From the NCBI GenBank assembly GCA_964035575.1, contig OZ037867.1:186001-250000 (forward strand): DNA of 64,000 bases, given 5' to 3'. Below are positions 1 through 10,592 of this stretch, piece by piece. The notes beneath the pieces are model-generated. The model saw nothing but the letters and a program-made list of their open reading frames with translations. It searched no databases and had not been told where the DNA came from. The translations under genes were made by a program, and so were the position numbers. Each line of letters starts with the position of its first letter. Positions within the stretch are counted from its first letter, which is position 1. Source of the DNA: Rhynchopus sp. YZ270_cl-10. Its lineage: Eukaryota > Euglenozoa > Diplonemea > Diplonemida > Diplonemidae.

Positions 1-878
1 ACCGCCTCTACGGGCTCCGTGGTGTTCTTCACCTTGTGTTCCTTCTGCGCCTGGTTCTTTTGCGTCCTCCTCTGTGCCTTTTGCTGTGCCTTCTCCCTTG
101 CCCCCTGCCCATCCGTCCCTTCTGTGCTAATAGGCAACCACAACCTCCATGCATGCAGCATCATTCTCGGCACACTCCTCTCCTTATCCTCTGGGTGATA
201 GCACACATCCCCCACAATAGGATGCCCCCACTCCAGGCAGTGAATGCGCAGCTGATGCCTCCTCCCTGTCGATGGCGCTAGGAGCACCAAGCTTACCTCC
301 AAGGATTGCGCAGGGTCGGTGCTGAGAACACCAGATTTGACAACCATTGCATGTGTCAAAGCATGTCTCCCTGAAGGGAGATCTACACGGCGTCTTTTTG
401 AAACGCCGTCTTCGGTATTAGGTTCTACCGTTTTGAGCTTTCCTGCGCACATTTTGAAGCCAGACTCATCGGTAGGATCCTCAGCGATGGGTTCGGAGAA
501 AGTGAAGATATGATCCTTTGTGGGCTGGGTAGGGATGCCATGCACCAACGCGAGGTACATCTTGGTGGTGGTCCTGCTTTCAAAGCAGTGCGTGACCCGC
601 GCAGCCATGGCTTTACGGAAGGCAAGACAGAGGACCCCACTGGTTGCGTGGTCTAATTGATGACAGAATCGGATTTTGTGTGCGGGGTCTGCAACAAGCT
701 CGGGGTGGTGCTGTTTCACCCAACGTTCTACAGTGACGACGTCCTCCGCAAAGTCGCCGTCGATACGCACATCAGGCGGCTTGTCCACAACAAGCAGCTC
801 CTTGCTCTTGAAAATCACCTTAAACTCCTGCATTCGTGTAAACGCCCGTCTTGCTGCTTCATGGTCAGGCTCACTCAT
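1..878 (-). CDS. RPUSD1: RPUSD1-like RNA pseudouridine synthase (RluA family), 3' end outside the window
   Basis: The reading frame from ATG at 878 stays open to the left edge (292 codons), so the C-terminus is missing. The product belongs to the RluA/RsuA family, which isomerises uridine to pseudouridine in RNA. Visible motifs are VVDKPPDVRID near residue 30, the catalytic-loop motif HQLDHATSG with the active-site Asp at about residue 76, TTKMYLALVHG, then GRRHQLRIHC and GHPIVGDVCY in the second half, and RMMLHAW near the end. The order and wording match animal RPUSD1 best. The tail after about residue 265 is rich in Gln, Lys and Glu and looks disordered. A pyrimidine-rich tract ending in CAG (898-900) lies 19 nt before the ATG, like a trans-splice acceptor. 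The RNA target cannot be told from sequence. Confidence 0.85.
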   Translation of the reverse strand, partial: MSEPDHEAARRAFTRMQEFKVIFKSKELLVVDKPPDVRIDGDFAEDVVTVERWVKQHHPELVADPAHKIRFCHQLDHATSGVLCLAFRKAMAARVTHCFESRTTTKMYLALVHGIPTQPTKDHIFTFSEPIAEDPTDESGFKMCAGKLKTVEPNTEDGVSKRRRVDLPSGRHALTHAMVVKSGVLSTDPAQSLEVSLVLLAPSTGRRHQLRIHCLEWGHPIVGDVCYHPEDKERSVPRMMLHAWRLWLPISTEGTDGQGAREKAQQKAQRRTQKNQAQKEHKVKNTTEPVEA

Positions 879-949
879 ATTTGGTATTGAGTACGGGCTG
901 AAGGGGGTAGTGGTAGAGGGGAGATGAGAGGGAGAGAGAGGGGTTGAGG

Positions 950-1092
950 GTGCCCTATCAGCTTTTGACGGTAGTGTAGTGGACTACCGTGGCTGTAACG
1001 GGTAACGGGGAATTAGGGTTCGATTCCGGAGAGGGAGCCTGAGAAACTGGCTACCACATCTAAGGATGGCAGCAGGCGGCGCAAATTGCTTG
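950..1092 (+). rRNA. Fragment of small-subunit (18S) rRNA, probably a pseudo-rRNA
   Basis: About 140 bases read as the highly conserved helix-rich 5' part of eukaryotic 18S rRNA. It begins at GTGCCCTATCAGCTTTTGAC, runs through GGTAACGGGGAATTAGGG and GGTTCGATTCCGGAGAGGG, and ends at about GCAAATTGC. The next conserved 18S segments, such as the universal GTGCCAGC site, do not follow, and the sequence becomes unrelated A/T-rich DNA. Small departures from the consensus occur near 1047 and 1078. It is on the strand opposite the protein genes. I read it as a stray rDNA-derived insertion, not a working rRNA gene. Confidence 0.85.
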
Positions 1093-2039
1093 GTGGACTC
1101 TTCAGCATGGTCCATCGGGGGGGAAAGAAATGGTTAAAAAAAAAATACCACTTCTCTCTTGCCTGGAAGAATGGCAGGTGGGCACAAAAAGTCTCAAGGC
1201 ACATAGACACACAACACCTAACACTATGCAACACAGTTACTTCGGGATGTCAAAGCAAGAAGGCAGAGTGTGTGTGGGCCAAAAAGACAGCTTTTTCTGG
1301 AGAGGTTTTAAAAAAGGGGGGGAATCAATCTTTGTTTTGGTCTGGGTTTTTTGTTATTTTTTTTTGTTGAAATACCACAGCCCCCCCGCTCCATAGAAAT
1401 AGTGTGCAGTGCAAACACTGCCCCCTCCCTTTCCCCCTTTTTTACTCTCTAGAATTTATGTAATGGTGACTACTGCTTTGATGCCCTTTTTTTGTTGAGG
1501 AACGCAGTAAGACGAGTTGTAATCTAACCTGAACTGAACCGCTGTCTAGTAGGGGGGGGGGTGCAAAAAGATATCAAAATATCAAAAAAATAAAAATAAA
1601 AGCGAAAATGGCAAAAGACGAAGCATGTTGTGCTTAGTCATCTCGAGAAAAATGAAATAAAAATTATAGGTGAATATAAGCATTCGTGCTTCGCTACCTT
1701 CCTTTTTTGTAAAGAAATATGTTGTCTTACAGTGAACCACACTCCTTGGGTTTACACTGATACGACAAAAGATTTCAAAGAGAAGGATTTAGAATAAAAA
1801 AGAACAAAAAAAACACCAAAGCAAAAAGTGCCGAAAGCGTAGCTAGTGATCAATGCAAAAAGGTCGCTTTTGCTAGTAGTTTTCTTTGTTTGTTTGGGGG
1901 GGTTTTTTTGTGGGGGAACCTTTGGATGATCTATGATCACCTCCTGTGAGACACAACAGACTGTGAGAGCCCGTGAGCCGCTACAACGGGGAGCGCTCGT
2001 GAATGAAGCCCTCCCCGTTCATAGATCACCTAAAGAAAA

Positions 2040-2121
2040 GTTTATAAGATGAGCCCTCGGCTGCTTAACCACCTTTAAGAATGTGACTTGAAATACAAAG
2101 CCTTCTCGTGACAGTGTACCT
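2040..2121 (+). repeat. REP-B copy joined to a partial REP-A
   Basis: REP-B (GTTTATAAGATGA..., 2040-2076) is followed 10 bases later by the first 35 bases of REP-A (CTTGAAATACAAAGCC, 2087-2121). Confidence 0.6.
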
Positions 2122-2697
2122 CAAAAAATTGGGGAAACGACTTCAAAAAAACAACTTTTTTTTTGTGGGGGGGCACAAGAAGAGAAGGGTCTCACCATAC
2201 ATCTTCTTTTTTAGAAATAAAGTAGAACACAAAAAAGGCAAGATGTTTCAGGCAGGCAAAAATAAAATGGAAAATGAAAACTTGAAAAGGTGAATGTGCC
2301 TCTCGCGGCACACTCCTTTTAAAAAAAAGCTGAAACTGATGGTTAAAAAAGGCTCTTGTGTCTCTACGGACACAATGTACACACGGCGGCAAAAGTAAAT
2401 GACTTGGCTTTATGGTTTTCCTTTACGTTTCACCGTTCGTTTACAACGGTAAAACCACAAATCAGGTCATTTCCTTCACCGTCGTGGCAGCGTTATCGAA
2501 CAATAAAAAAAGTTGATAGTGCAAAAACGCCTCATATATCCAGGCATTTGACACTCCATGAACCCCGGAGTGTTGCACTTTGGGAAGAAGACTGTAAACA
2601 GGCACACTATTACCAGCCTGTTGGGACGGAGTGAAAAAAAAAAAAACAATCTTGAAAGTGCTAAAAAACACTCCCTTTCATTTCGTTCATCAATCAA

Positions 2698-4441
2698 TTA
2701 ATCTACATCCTCACGTGGGTCCGCATGCTTGGCCTCCGGGGCCTCTGCTGCCTTCACCTCCTCCCCCTCTTTCTTTACGTCCTTGACGACCTTCTTTGCC
2801 TCCTCCTTTGCTGCCTCTGTGGGTCTCTCTTGCACTGGGGTCTCGGCAACGTCGGCAGCGGCAGCAGCGCCCCCTTCAGCAGGCTTGTCTTCGAGCTGTG
2901 CAGCCGCGTCCTTCTTCTCCTGCTCGACCTCTGCAGCAGTGGGCATGATAGGTGCGTCTCCCCGCGACGCCTTGAAGGTGATCTCCGCCTTCTCCGTGTC
3001 GACCCACTTTCCTCTAGGGTCCATTCCATCGGAGAGGTTCCCGGTGATGTCTCTTCTCGCAACAGGCCAGGAGTCGATCTGTTGACAATAAGAAATCAAA
3101 TTTGAAAAAAGCTACACTTAAAATATCACCCATTTTCGAGCACCCTATATGGCGGCTATTTACTTATGGGGTGTTTATGGGATTGGAGTAGCTATTTTTG
3201 GGGGTAAAAAACAAAAACAAAAACAAAAAACAAAAACCCCAGGGTACTTATAGTAGCTTTTGTCCACCAAAAACAGATATTTTTTTTTTCCCTGAGAAAA
3301 GCCATACCTCCTTGATGTTGGGGAGCAGCATCGCGAGCTTATGACGGTACCGCGCGTCTTCAACAGGGTTGCGCTCGAGATAGATGGTCTGGAGTGTTTT
3401 CATCTTCTCCAACTTCTCAACCTCACGCCAGTTTGCGATGCGCGCGTCTGTGCACCACAGCTCCTCGATGACGGGCAGCTCGTCGACCTCGTGGATTTCG
3501 GTGATCGGGTTGAAGCAGAAGTCGATCAGGCGAATCTTTTGCAGATGCTTCACCCCTTCCATCACTTTGATCCCGTTTTCACTCAAATGCAGGTCTGTCA
3601 GGCTTGTGTTGTTCTTCAACCCATCTCCTACAGACCCAAGCCTATTCGCCTGAAGCGACAGTCTCTTTAAATGAACCAACCCATCTAACCCTTCGAGGAC
3701 CTGGATTTTGTTTTTTCCTAACCACAGATCTTCTAAGAGGGGAACTTTCTCGAGACCTTCGATTTTGCGAATCCGGTTGGAGCCAAGCTCAAGCTGTTTG
3801 AGGTTCGGAACGTTTCCGAGGTTCTGCATCTTCGTAATCTTGTTTTCGGTGAGGAAGAGGACCTCAAGGGTAGGAAGATCGATGTTTTCAATGATGCGAA
3901 TGTTGTTGTAGCTGAGATCAAGCGTTTTGAGACGTTTAAAGACGTTGAAATGATCCTCTGGAATTGCTTTGATTTTGTTATCATAGATGTCAAGCTCCCT
4001 TAGGTCGTCATGAAGGTTGTCAGGGAAGGCGTGCACTTCATGGATGAGGTTCTGTCTGAGTTGCAAAATCTTGCAGTTTGTGAGAGTATGTAGTGCAACC
4101 TTAGAATGATCGAAAATCCGCAACTGCACCAAATTAATGTCCTCCTCCGTTGGGTCAATCTCCAGCTCAGAAATCAAATTTTCCTCAGAGATCATTTCCT
4201 CCTTGTCGTCCTTCTTTTCTTCTTCTTCTTCGTCAGAGCCGTCATCGGTCTTTGCAGGCTTTTCGTCCGACTTTATTGCCTTAGAGAACCCTTCGGCATA
4301 AGGGTTTTTCTTCTTCTTCTCCGGGTGCTGGCAGCAAGAGGTAGAGGATTTTCCCTTTGTCGTAGGGAGGCTTTCCTCAGCCTCAAAAGTGGCAGTGGGT
4401 GGTGCTGATGCAGGATCAGCAGAAGGGTCGGCGCCGGACAT
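2698..4441 (-). CDS. sds22: sds22/PPP1R7-like leucine-rich protein phosphatase 1 regulator, 2 exons
   Basis: Exon 1 is 4441-3308 and exon 2 is 3078-2698, joined across a phase-0 intron (GTATGG...CAACAG, 229 bp), giving 504 residues. Residues 1-100 are acidic and Lys/Glu-rich. Residues ~120-360 hold about eleven 22-residue leucine-rich repeats of the sds22 type (LKTLDLSYNNI, LKQLELGSNRI, LEDLWLGKNKI, LKRLSLQANRL, LTDLHLSENGI). The sds22 cap YLERNPVEDARYRHKL follows, and the splice joins NIKE to IDSWPVARRD, as in the family's VKQIDA ending. After the cap comes a 120-residue Ala/Glu/Lys-rich tail that is not part of the usual protein. sds22 binds and shapes the PP1 catalytic subunit. A CAG acceptor (4455-4457) lies 13 nt before the ATG. 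Family assignment is firm; the extra tails are unexplained. Confidence 0.88.
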
Positions 4442-4891
4442 TATTGATATGTTTCTGAAAGGGGGGTGAATGAAGGTTTGGTTTTAAAAAATATCGGGTT
4501 TTTTGTACGCTCAAAGACGAAAAACAAAAAGATGGGGGAAAAAATGTGTTAAACTGAAGTTGTTGTGGTTAATTGAGTACTCAAAGAACAGGCACGCTTC
4601 TGTCTTTTTTTCAATCGGGTTTGTTTGCCCTCTATTAAAACTGCCAACACAGGGTAGAGGGGAAAAGGGGATGAGGAAGGGGAGGGGGAGGGAGAGTTTA
4701 AAAAAAATGTGGTAGTTTTGTTTTCTTCACTCCAAAATGGGTTTTCAATCGTGATGAGTTCAAAAAAAAAAAAGAGAGAGTGAGTGAGAGAGAATGAGAT
4801 AGATGCCATCCGTTGGGTACTGATCCCAAAGAGAAGAACAAAAAAAAAGGGGGTGCGAACAGAGAAAATCGTGAAAAAAAAAATAACATAA

Positions 4892-4970
4892 ATGGTGTGG
4901 CTGACGACCCCAAAATAGCAGAAAATAGCAGAAAGTAGCACAAAATAGCACCTCCTTCAGCCGCACCAAA
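4892..4970. repeat. Short element with TGGTGTGGC ends and AAAATAGCA repeats
   Basis: It begins TGGTGTGGCTGACGACCCCA, contains tandem AAAATAGCA-like words, and ends CTTCAGCCGCACCA, a near inverted copy of the start. A second copy lies at 12361-12423. It is MITE-like in form, with no coding capacity. Confidence 0.55.
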
Positions 4971-5379
4971 AAAATCCAGATGCCCAGAATAGCAGAAAAT
5001 AGCACCCCGTGGCTTTCAGCCACACCAATAAAATGTGCTATGCCTCACAGTGCATATCCATCTAGCAATTCACCAAGGTCGGAAACACGGATACGGAACA
5101 CTAACAAAACTGACTGAGGGGGGGTATAAAGCAGCATGCAAAAAATAAAAGGGCGCATGATGTCATTATTGAGAGAAATATAAAAGGAGGGGAGAAATGG
5201 GGTATTTTTGGGTTTTTTTACAGCAATCAAAGAAAGCCTAAAAATAAATGACTGTAGATATCCTTCCCGGCGTACAGCTGTTTAATTAAGAGGCTGTTCT
5301 GAGTCACCCCATTCTGGGTAGAGGAAAACCGATCTGAAGGGCTTGTTTTGTTTGCAGTTTTTTTCCGTTACAGTTCACC

Positions 5380-5467
5380 TGATTTTGCTTGAAATTTGGT
5401 GGAGTTTTTGGTGGAGTTAAAAGTGGTTTTGATACCACAAAACCCCACCAAATTTCAGGCAAAAATC
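5380..5467. repeat. Foldback element
   Basis: The arms 5380-5402 and 5445-5467 are near-perfect inverted copies (core GAAATTTGGTGG / CCACCAAATTTC) around a spacer of about 42 bases. It would form a stable hairpin in either strand. Confidence 0.65.
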
Positions 5468-5510
5468 GGGTGGACAGTACTCCAAATATGATTGATAAAA
5501 GATAAGTTGG

Positions 5511-5640
5511 CTTGAAATACAAAAAGCCCTCTCGTGAACAGTGTACCTTGGTACAATGACCGGGTGTACCGTGGGGTGGACACCCAACCACGCATCCATT
5601 TCCTGCCAGGCCTACATCCATTTTCGTGGTTTACATCTGA
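5511..5640 (+). repeat. REP-A, full-length copy
   Basis: It starts CTTGAAATACAAAAAGCCC and runs through GTGTACCTTGGTACAATGAC, GGTGGACACCCAACCA and the closing GTGGTTTACATCTGA. It is slightly longer than other copies through a partial internal repeat of the CATCCATTT word. Confidence 0.75.
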
Positions 5641-5735
5641 TATGTGCTACTCCCGCTTCCACTCATCAGCCAGATGAATGAAAGGAGCATTGCGAACACA
5701 GATGAATCCTTGTGATGTAGGGAAGAAAAGAAACT

Positions 5736-5813
5736 GTGGTTATTAATGCAGGCACACCTCCGACTGACCCACTGTACGATGCCAGCCATCCGGATGAAAG
5801 CACAAGAAAAGTT
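5736..5813 (+). repeat. Dispersed repeat shared with 52287-52351
   Basis: The core ATTAATGCAGGCAC...CTCCGACTGACCCAC...GGATGAAAGCACAA recurs at 52287-52351 with small indels. It has no coding capacity. Confidence 0.6.
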
Positions 5814-6222
5814 GGAAGATGCATCCTCTCGTATACATCATATGATGAAAAGGGGGAAAATCCTGTTCTCGAAAAAAACTACTGGTGGTTTTTTTTTAAA
5901 AGAGAAAAGAGATCTCAGCTTCTATTCGAAAAAAGAATAAAGAGAAGGCTTCAGGATAACCTTCTTCAAATAGTTTGCAGGCACTGTGCCTTTCGTTGAT
6001 TCTTTGCTTCCTCTTGCCAACTGAATAAAAGAAAACATACGGAACAGAACAAAAAGAGGAGAAGACTTGAAACTGCAGGCTGCTCTGTGCCCTCACACAC
6101 GCGAGAGGGGAGGACACATACACATCCACAAAAAAAAACCCCAACTACAATGACAAACGATTCAAAAAAAACAAAACAAAAAATACAAAAAGGGTGCACC
6201 ATGTACTCCCTCTGGAGTTTGA

Positions 6223-6298
6223 CTTGAAATACAAAAAGCCCTCTCGTAACAGTGTACCTTGGTATGACCGGTGCACCGTGGGTGGACCCCCAACCTGG
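6223..6298 (+). repeat. REP-A, 3'-shortened copy
   Basis: It has the same start and centre as the full copy (CTTGAAATAC, GTGTACCTTGGTATGACC) and stops after CCCCAACCTGG. Confidence 0.7.
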
Positions 6299-6850
6299 CT
6301 GAAATGCAAAGAATGAATGAATGCAAATGATTTATTTGATGGGTACCCAAGGGCCAAAATATGTCCTTTCGCAGAAAAAGGGGGCACTAAAAAATATCCC
6401 AAAAGAAGAACAAATAAAACAGAGAAAGAAAAAAGCTAGTAAGATGCAACTCCGTCTCTCTCGTGTTTAGGTTCCTATCACTAACTGTTTTCTGAAACAA
6501 AATGTATTCTTTTTTTTTCTACACAAAGTGGTCAGTATTTACCACTTTGAGAGTTTTATTTTTTTGGTTCTTATATTTTTTTGTTCTGAAACAAAAGAAA
6601 ACTGGCAAGACGAATGTACCTCACCTACACATACAATATTTTGAAGTTATCGCAAACAACTTGCCCAAAGAAACGGACAACGTTGGAATGCAAAGCTTTT
6701 TCTGTCGTGTTGACATTCACTTGCCGTCAATACTTGATTTACAAATAAATAAAAAAATACTTGGTTGTAGTGTGGACACCTGTTTGGGATGACACCCAGC
6801 CTCTCATGCCCAAGCCACCTTACCACTTAGTCACCATACAACAAGAAGAG

Positions 6851-6904
6851 GTTTAAAAGATGAACCTAAGCCTCGCAGTGTGCTTAGTGTGCTTAGTCAC
6901 CTTT
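6851..6904 (+). repeat. REP-B copy with an internal repeat
   Basis: GTTTAAAAGATGAACCTAAG is followed by a GCTTAG word occurring twice and then GTCACCTTT. The CTAAGC/GCTTAG arms can pair. Confidence 0.6.
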
Positions 6905-7252
6905 ACAAAATTGAGAAACGAATACACGAACGTATCTTCTACACAATCACTCACGCGAACAACGTATCTGAAGAAAAAAATTGTCTTTGTTGAAAGATGA
7001 ACGAATCTCACTTGAAACACATCTTTCCAAAAAAAAAAAAAAAAAAAAAAACTGTTATAACACGAAACCCCCCACCACATCCCACCTGCCCCGCTGAATA
7101 AACGCTTTTGAACAACGTGACGACTTTCCGACCCGAAATAACGTAATACACAGAAAATTTGAATGAATCTATGTCACCCCCCAGCTTGATCCACTTTGAT
7201 ACACACGAGAATAGGGAGATGTTCGAAAAATGGGAATAAAAAGTTGACTTTA

Positions 7253-7289
7253 CTTGAAATACAAAGCCCTCTCGTGAACAGTGTACCTT
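7253..7289 (+). repeat. REP-A, first 37 bases only
   Basis: This partial copy runs from CTTGAAATACAAAGCCC to CAGTGTACCTT. Confidence 0.65.
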
Positions 7290-7817
7290 AAAAAAACGTC
7301 TGAAGTTAGATAGGCAATCCACGCGCTCCAGATGACGCAGGGGGGGCACACTGCACTGCATGACACGGGCCATATTCTGCGCAAGAAATACCCTCACTAG
7401 GCATGGACTACATGACACTACATTACACTATCCCGTACGCAACACGGCAACACGCCAACCCTCCAAAGTGGGGATAATTCGCAGGAAATACCTCGAACAC
7501 GACATGACTTTTCACACGACAGAAAGAAAAAAAAAAATGCACAAAAAGCCCCAACCACAAGAGAGCATACTCGAAGAACACGCAGCTCTACAACACAAAG
7601 AGTTTTTGACAGTGCAAAAAAAAAAAAAAATACCTCACTCCACGCAGACCACCTACATAAGAGCCGTTAAAAGACGCCACCAGACATTCCCACCCGCATC
7701 TCACCCCTCACCCCTCCCCCCCCCCCCCCCTCACTCCCCCCTTCCTCTCAAAGCTGATAGAATAACCCTCGTATTTACTCATTGAGAATTTTTTTGTTCT
7801 CTCTCTCGTCTTCTCGC

Positions 7818-10271
7818 CTATGACGCAGAGGATGGTAAGGAAAGATCCCTTTCGGTTGCCATCTGCGCTGGGCTGAACCCAAGCACAGTGCCTTCATCGT
7901 GGAGGGACTCGCCACATTCTGTGCACACCCGGACAAGACTGTTCCAGCCTACTACCCGCATACGGCGGAGACTGCACCCACCACATATCAGCTGCCCACA
8001 GCTTCTGCAATGATGGCGACGACGATACCACCGAAACGTTCGTTTGCATACAAAGCAATTACTATAACTGGAATCGTCGACCCAGATAGGGTGGAAAACC
8101 TCGGAATCCGTCCATTTTGGTGCAGGGGTTGACGAAGCGGATGGTGCCAACGCAATGCAGGAGGAAAGGTTGCAATACAAAATCTCACGAAGCTGGGCCG
8201 GGGAGATTCGGGCCACCCCTCTGCGGGTCACCGCAAGCTGGTAGAAGGTGGACATGGTGACTGCGGCGGAGGTGCCTCCACTTTGCCAGGCAGGGCTGCC
8301 GATGACACGACGGAAGGATTCATCATCGATGAGCACGTCTTCACGTTGCACGCAAAGCCGCAGAACCGCTTCGACACGACATTGTATCCCACCTCGCATG
8401 CGGAAGAGGATTAACGCTAGCAGCAGGTCGATGTGTCCACCCCCCACTACCTTATGAACCTCCGCCATATCGGTCTCGACAGTGTCAACACCAAGAGACT
8501 GCATAAATGATAAGAAGTCACTGAGGTTCACCTCAGGGTCGACACCCGGCTGTTCCGAAAGGGTGGTGCGTACGTGGTCCGCGAAAAAGGGCACAATATT
8601 TTTAAAGAAAACCTCGTCCGTAATCTGCGGGGTCGGGTTCGTACTGCAGGTGAACAGTTCCTTTTCGACTGTAAACGTTTTTTCGGTTGCAACGAGATGT
8701 TTATGTCTCCTATCCACCACGCTTTGCAGGCTGCACAACGACGCATTTAACGCAAATTTTTCTGTCATTGCGAAGACCTGCGCGAGATGTCCCTTTTCCA
8801 ACAATTTTTTTCTGAATACGGCATTCGCTCTTCCCAGCAAACCACATCGTGGCACCACCCCAGCAACCTCCCTTTGCGATCCATTCCTTGGGGACAACCT
8901 GGGTGACAACAAGGCATCCTCTTCCTCCCATGACGACCCGAGAGGCAGATCTAATCCGCCATTTCCGTCATCGTCATCCCACCCAGCGGGGAGCTGCTGT
9001 CCACGCGGCGATGGAGAACTAAACTCAGATGCGCCGTCGTATGCGTAGGACACCTCCTTTATATCGTGCAAGGTAATATCCCTTAGGTTCGTCGTTGTTG
9101 TGGTCGGCTCTGCCGGCTTTGGCGTAGGTGGGGTAGAAGGCTGTGGGGATTCATCTTCTTCTTCAGACAGATCCTGCGTGCTGTTCTCATCTAACAGCTC
9201 GTCTTCGAAGTAGAGCAATAATGACACCAAAAACCAGACAAACACAATTTCCGCTTTGGTCTGATCCTCTGCGTTTTCGGATTCCAAATCTGGTAGTTTT
9301 TCTGCAGTTTCCAACACAAATCTCCAGACAGTAAGAATCACCTCTGGTGGCAAAGGAGATTCCGACAAAAAGCTGCGATACAACGGAAGCAACAGCAAAT
9401 GCCAGAGGGACGGATTCGCCTCAAAATAGGAGCAGAGCGACTCCCCGCTGCTTGCGGCAGGCTGCGGGCCGATGCTGTCACCTCCGCCACCTCCACCACC
9501 ACCACCCCCCTCTGGGTCCACATGAACCTCCACCTCCTCCACCACGTCTTCAGAAGGGTTTGTTGGGCTATTTAATACAGCATTTAAATCTGTGATCGTC
9601 GCCATTTGCTGCGGAACAGTATTTTGCACCGGATAATTCTCAAAAAAGACCTGAGAGTCGGTGTGCCCCACCCGAACCGGGGTGGGGTGCTGTGGTGACT
9701 GTAGCGCTGTGTTGACACTCTCATCTTCCCCTCCCCTTTTCTGCCGATCTGCCAGCTCTAAAAGCTCTCGGATCACCCCCGCATCAGCGAAGGTGGCAGC
9801 ATGCTCCAAAGTAGATGGCAGCCTCGCCTCCAACACATTCACTGACAACCAAAACACTGCCTTTTCTGGAAACCCCGTTGCCCCCAGCGCCGCAAACGAG
9901 ACACACCCTTTGACATACCCGATCCCTTGGTTGCGGAGCGTGAAGGCTTTGCTGACCCGCTCTATGGGGTGCATCAGACCTGCCTTTCTATCGTGCTTAC
10001 GTAGCGACGATGATGAAGAGTGGTTTAACGTTTTCAAAGCCTTCTCTGCGTCTGCATGCGCTGACAGCGCATCGCCTACGTGCCTTCTCTCCAACACCCC
10101 CCTCTGCGCACTCATCCAACACAGCGACGCATAGTTGTCATTATCCCCTTCGCCCAGCCCCGCGAGATATTCCTTCGTCGCCTCCCACACTTCACTCGAC
10201 CCATGCTCTGAAGCACACCATTCATCATAAGATACAGGACTCCCTACCGGGAAGCCAAGTCGGTCTCGCAT
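7818..10271 (-). CDS. TBC-like / FYVE zinc-finger protein
   Basis: A single exon of 817 residues. The C-terminus (about 729-790) is a clear FYVE zinc finger: WVDD, CFVC, the basic RRRHHCRSCG motif, CGGC and RVCTEC give all eight zinc-binding cysteines and the signature for phosphatidylinositol 3-phosphate on endosomes. Residues ~100-175 contain RNQGIGYVKG and FPEKAVFWLSVNVLE, resembling the Q-finger helix and following helices of Rab-GAP TBC domains; a second helical stretch at ~290-370 may complete the fold. I cannot find the TBC arginine finger, so GAP activity is doubtful. Between them lie acidic, Gly- and Pro-rich linkers. A membrane-traffic role at early endosomes follows from the FYVE finger. 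No acceptor-like AG lies just before this ATG, so a different start is possible. Confidence 0.75.
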   Translation of the reverse strand: MRDRLGFPVGSPVSYDEWCASEHGSSEVWEATKEYLAGLGEGDNDNYASLCWMSAQRGVLERRHVGDALSAHADAEKALKTLNHSSSSSLRKHDRKAGLMHPIERVSKAFTLRNQGIGYVKGCVSFAALGATGFPEKAVFWLSVNVLEARLPSTLEHAATFADAGVIRELLELADRQKRGGEDESVNTALQSPQHPTPVRVGHTDSQVFFENYPVQNTVPQQMATITDLNAVLNSPTNPSEDVVEEVEVHVDPEGGGGGGGGGGDSIGPQPAASSGESLCSYFEANPSLWHLLLLPLYRSFLSESPLPPEVILTVWRFVLETAEKLPDLESENAEDQTKAEIVFVWFLVSLLLYFEDELLDENSTQDLSEEEDESPQPSTPPTPKPAEPTTTTTNLRDITLHDIKEVSYAYDGASEFSSPSPRGQQLPAGWDDDDGNGGLDLPLGSSWEEEDALLSPRLSPRNGSQREVAGVVPRCGLLGRANAVFRKKLLEKGHLAQVFAMTEKFALNASLCSLQSVVDRRHKHLVATEKTFTVEKELFTCSTNPTPQITDEVFFKNIVPFFADHVRTTLSEQPGVDPEVNLSDFLSFMQSLGVDTVETDMAEVHKVVGGGHIDLLLALILFRMRGGIQCRVEAVLRLCVQREDVLIDDESFRRVIGSPAWQSGGTSAAVTMSTFYQLAVTRRGVARISPAQLREILYCNLSSCIALAPSASSTPAPKWTDSEVFHPIWVDDSSYSNCFVCKRTFRWYRRRHHCRSCGQLICGGCSLRRMRVVGWNSLVRVCTECGESLHDEGTVLGFSPAQMATERDLSLPSSAS

Positions 10272-10303
10272 TTAGGAGAATAGAAGAAAAAAAAGAGGTT
10301 TTT

Positions 10304-10369
10304 TTTGAAAACTTAGATTATTAGTATAGACACCCGAGGATGAACTCCACTATAAGTTTTTTTTGAACC
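10304..10369. repeat. Short element shared with 52137-52195
   Basis: It starts GAAAACTTAG and ends ACTATAAGTTTTTT; the ends are imperfect inverted copies. The second copy has the same ends and TGTAGCCACCCTAGAGTGTG in the middle. MITE-like. Confidence 0.5.
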
Positions 10370-10592
10370 TAAGCTGCTTGCTTGGTTGGGAGAGGTGGAG
10401 GAGGGGGAGGTGGGAGGGGGTGATGAAACCAAAGAAGAGAAGTGTACAAAGGGGGGATTGGGGAGATAAGAGGTAGGGTGGGGGGGTTTTTTTGGGGGTA
10501 CAGTGTGCCCGCCCCTGGGGTGGGTGGGTGGTGGTGGTGGTGGTGGTAGTGTGGAGAGGAAGGGTGAATTTTGAGTAGTGAAAAGAGGTTGA

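Larger units (their letters stand above)
879..2697. other. Spacer with an 18S fragment and short repeats, no protein gene seen
   Basis: This 1.8-kb spacer between the RPUSD1-like gene and sds22 has no convincing coding region. It holds the SSU rRNA fragment (about 950-1092), several homopolymer runs, a REP-B copy (2040-2076) joined to a partial REP-A (2087-2121), and a small hairpin at 2296-2313 with a CTCTCG loop. About 2440-2500 matches 12680-12770. Short reading frames here are low-complexity. Confidence 0.6.
4442..7817. other. 3.4-kb spacer made largely of short repeats, no gene seen
   Basis: No coding region is supported. Contents include a short element with TGGTGTGGC/GCCGCACCA ends and AAAATAGCA repeats (4892-4970, more AAAATAGCA words to about 5010), a foldback at 5380-5467, REP-A copies (5511-5640, 6223-6298, partial 7253-7289), a segment at 5736-5813 shared with 52287-52351, a REP-B copy (6851-6904), and long A, C and T runs. 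Short open frames on both strands are low-complexity. Confidence 0.6.

Noticed and set aside
36-281. 81-codon plus-strand frame at the left edge
   Set aside because: Antisense to the RPUSD1-like coding region, with no independent support.
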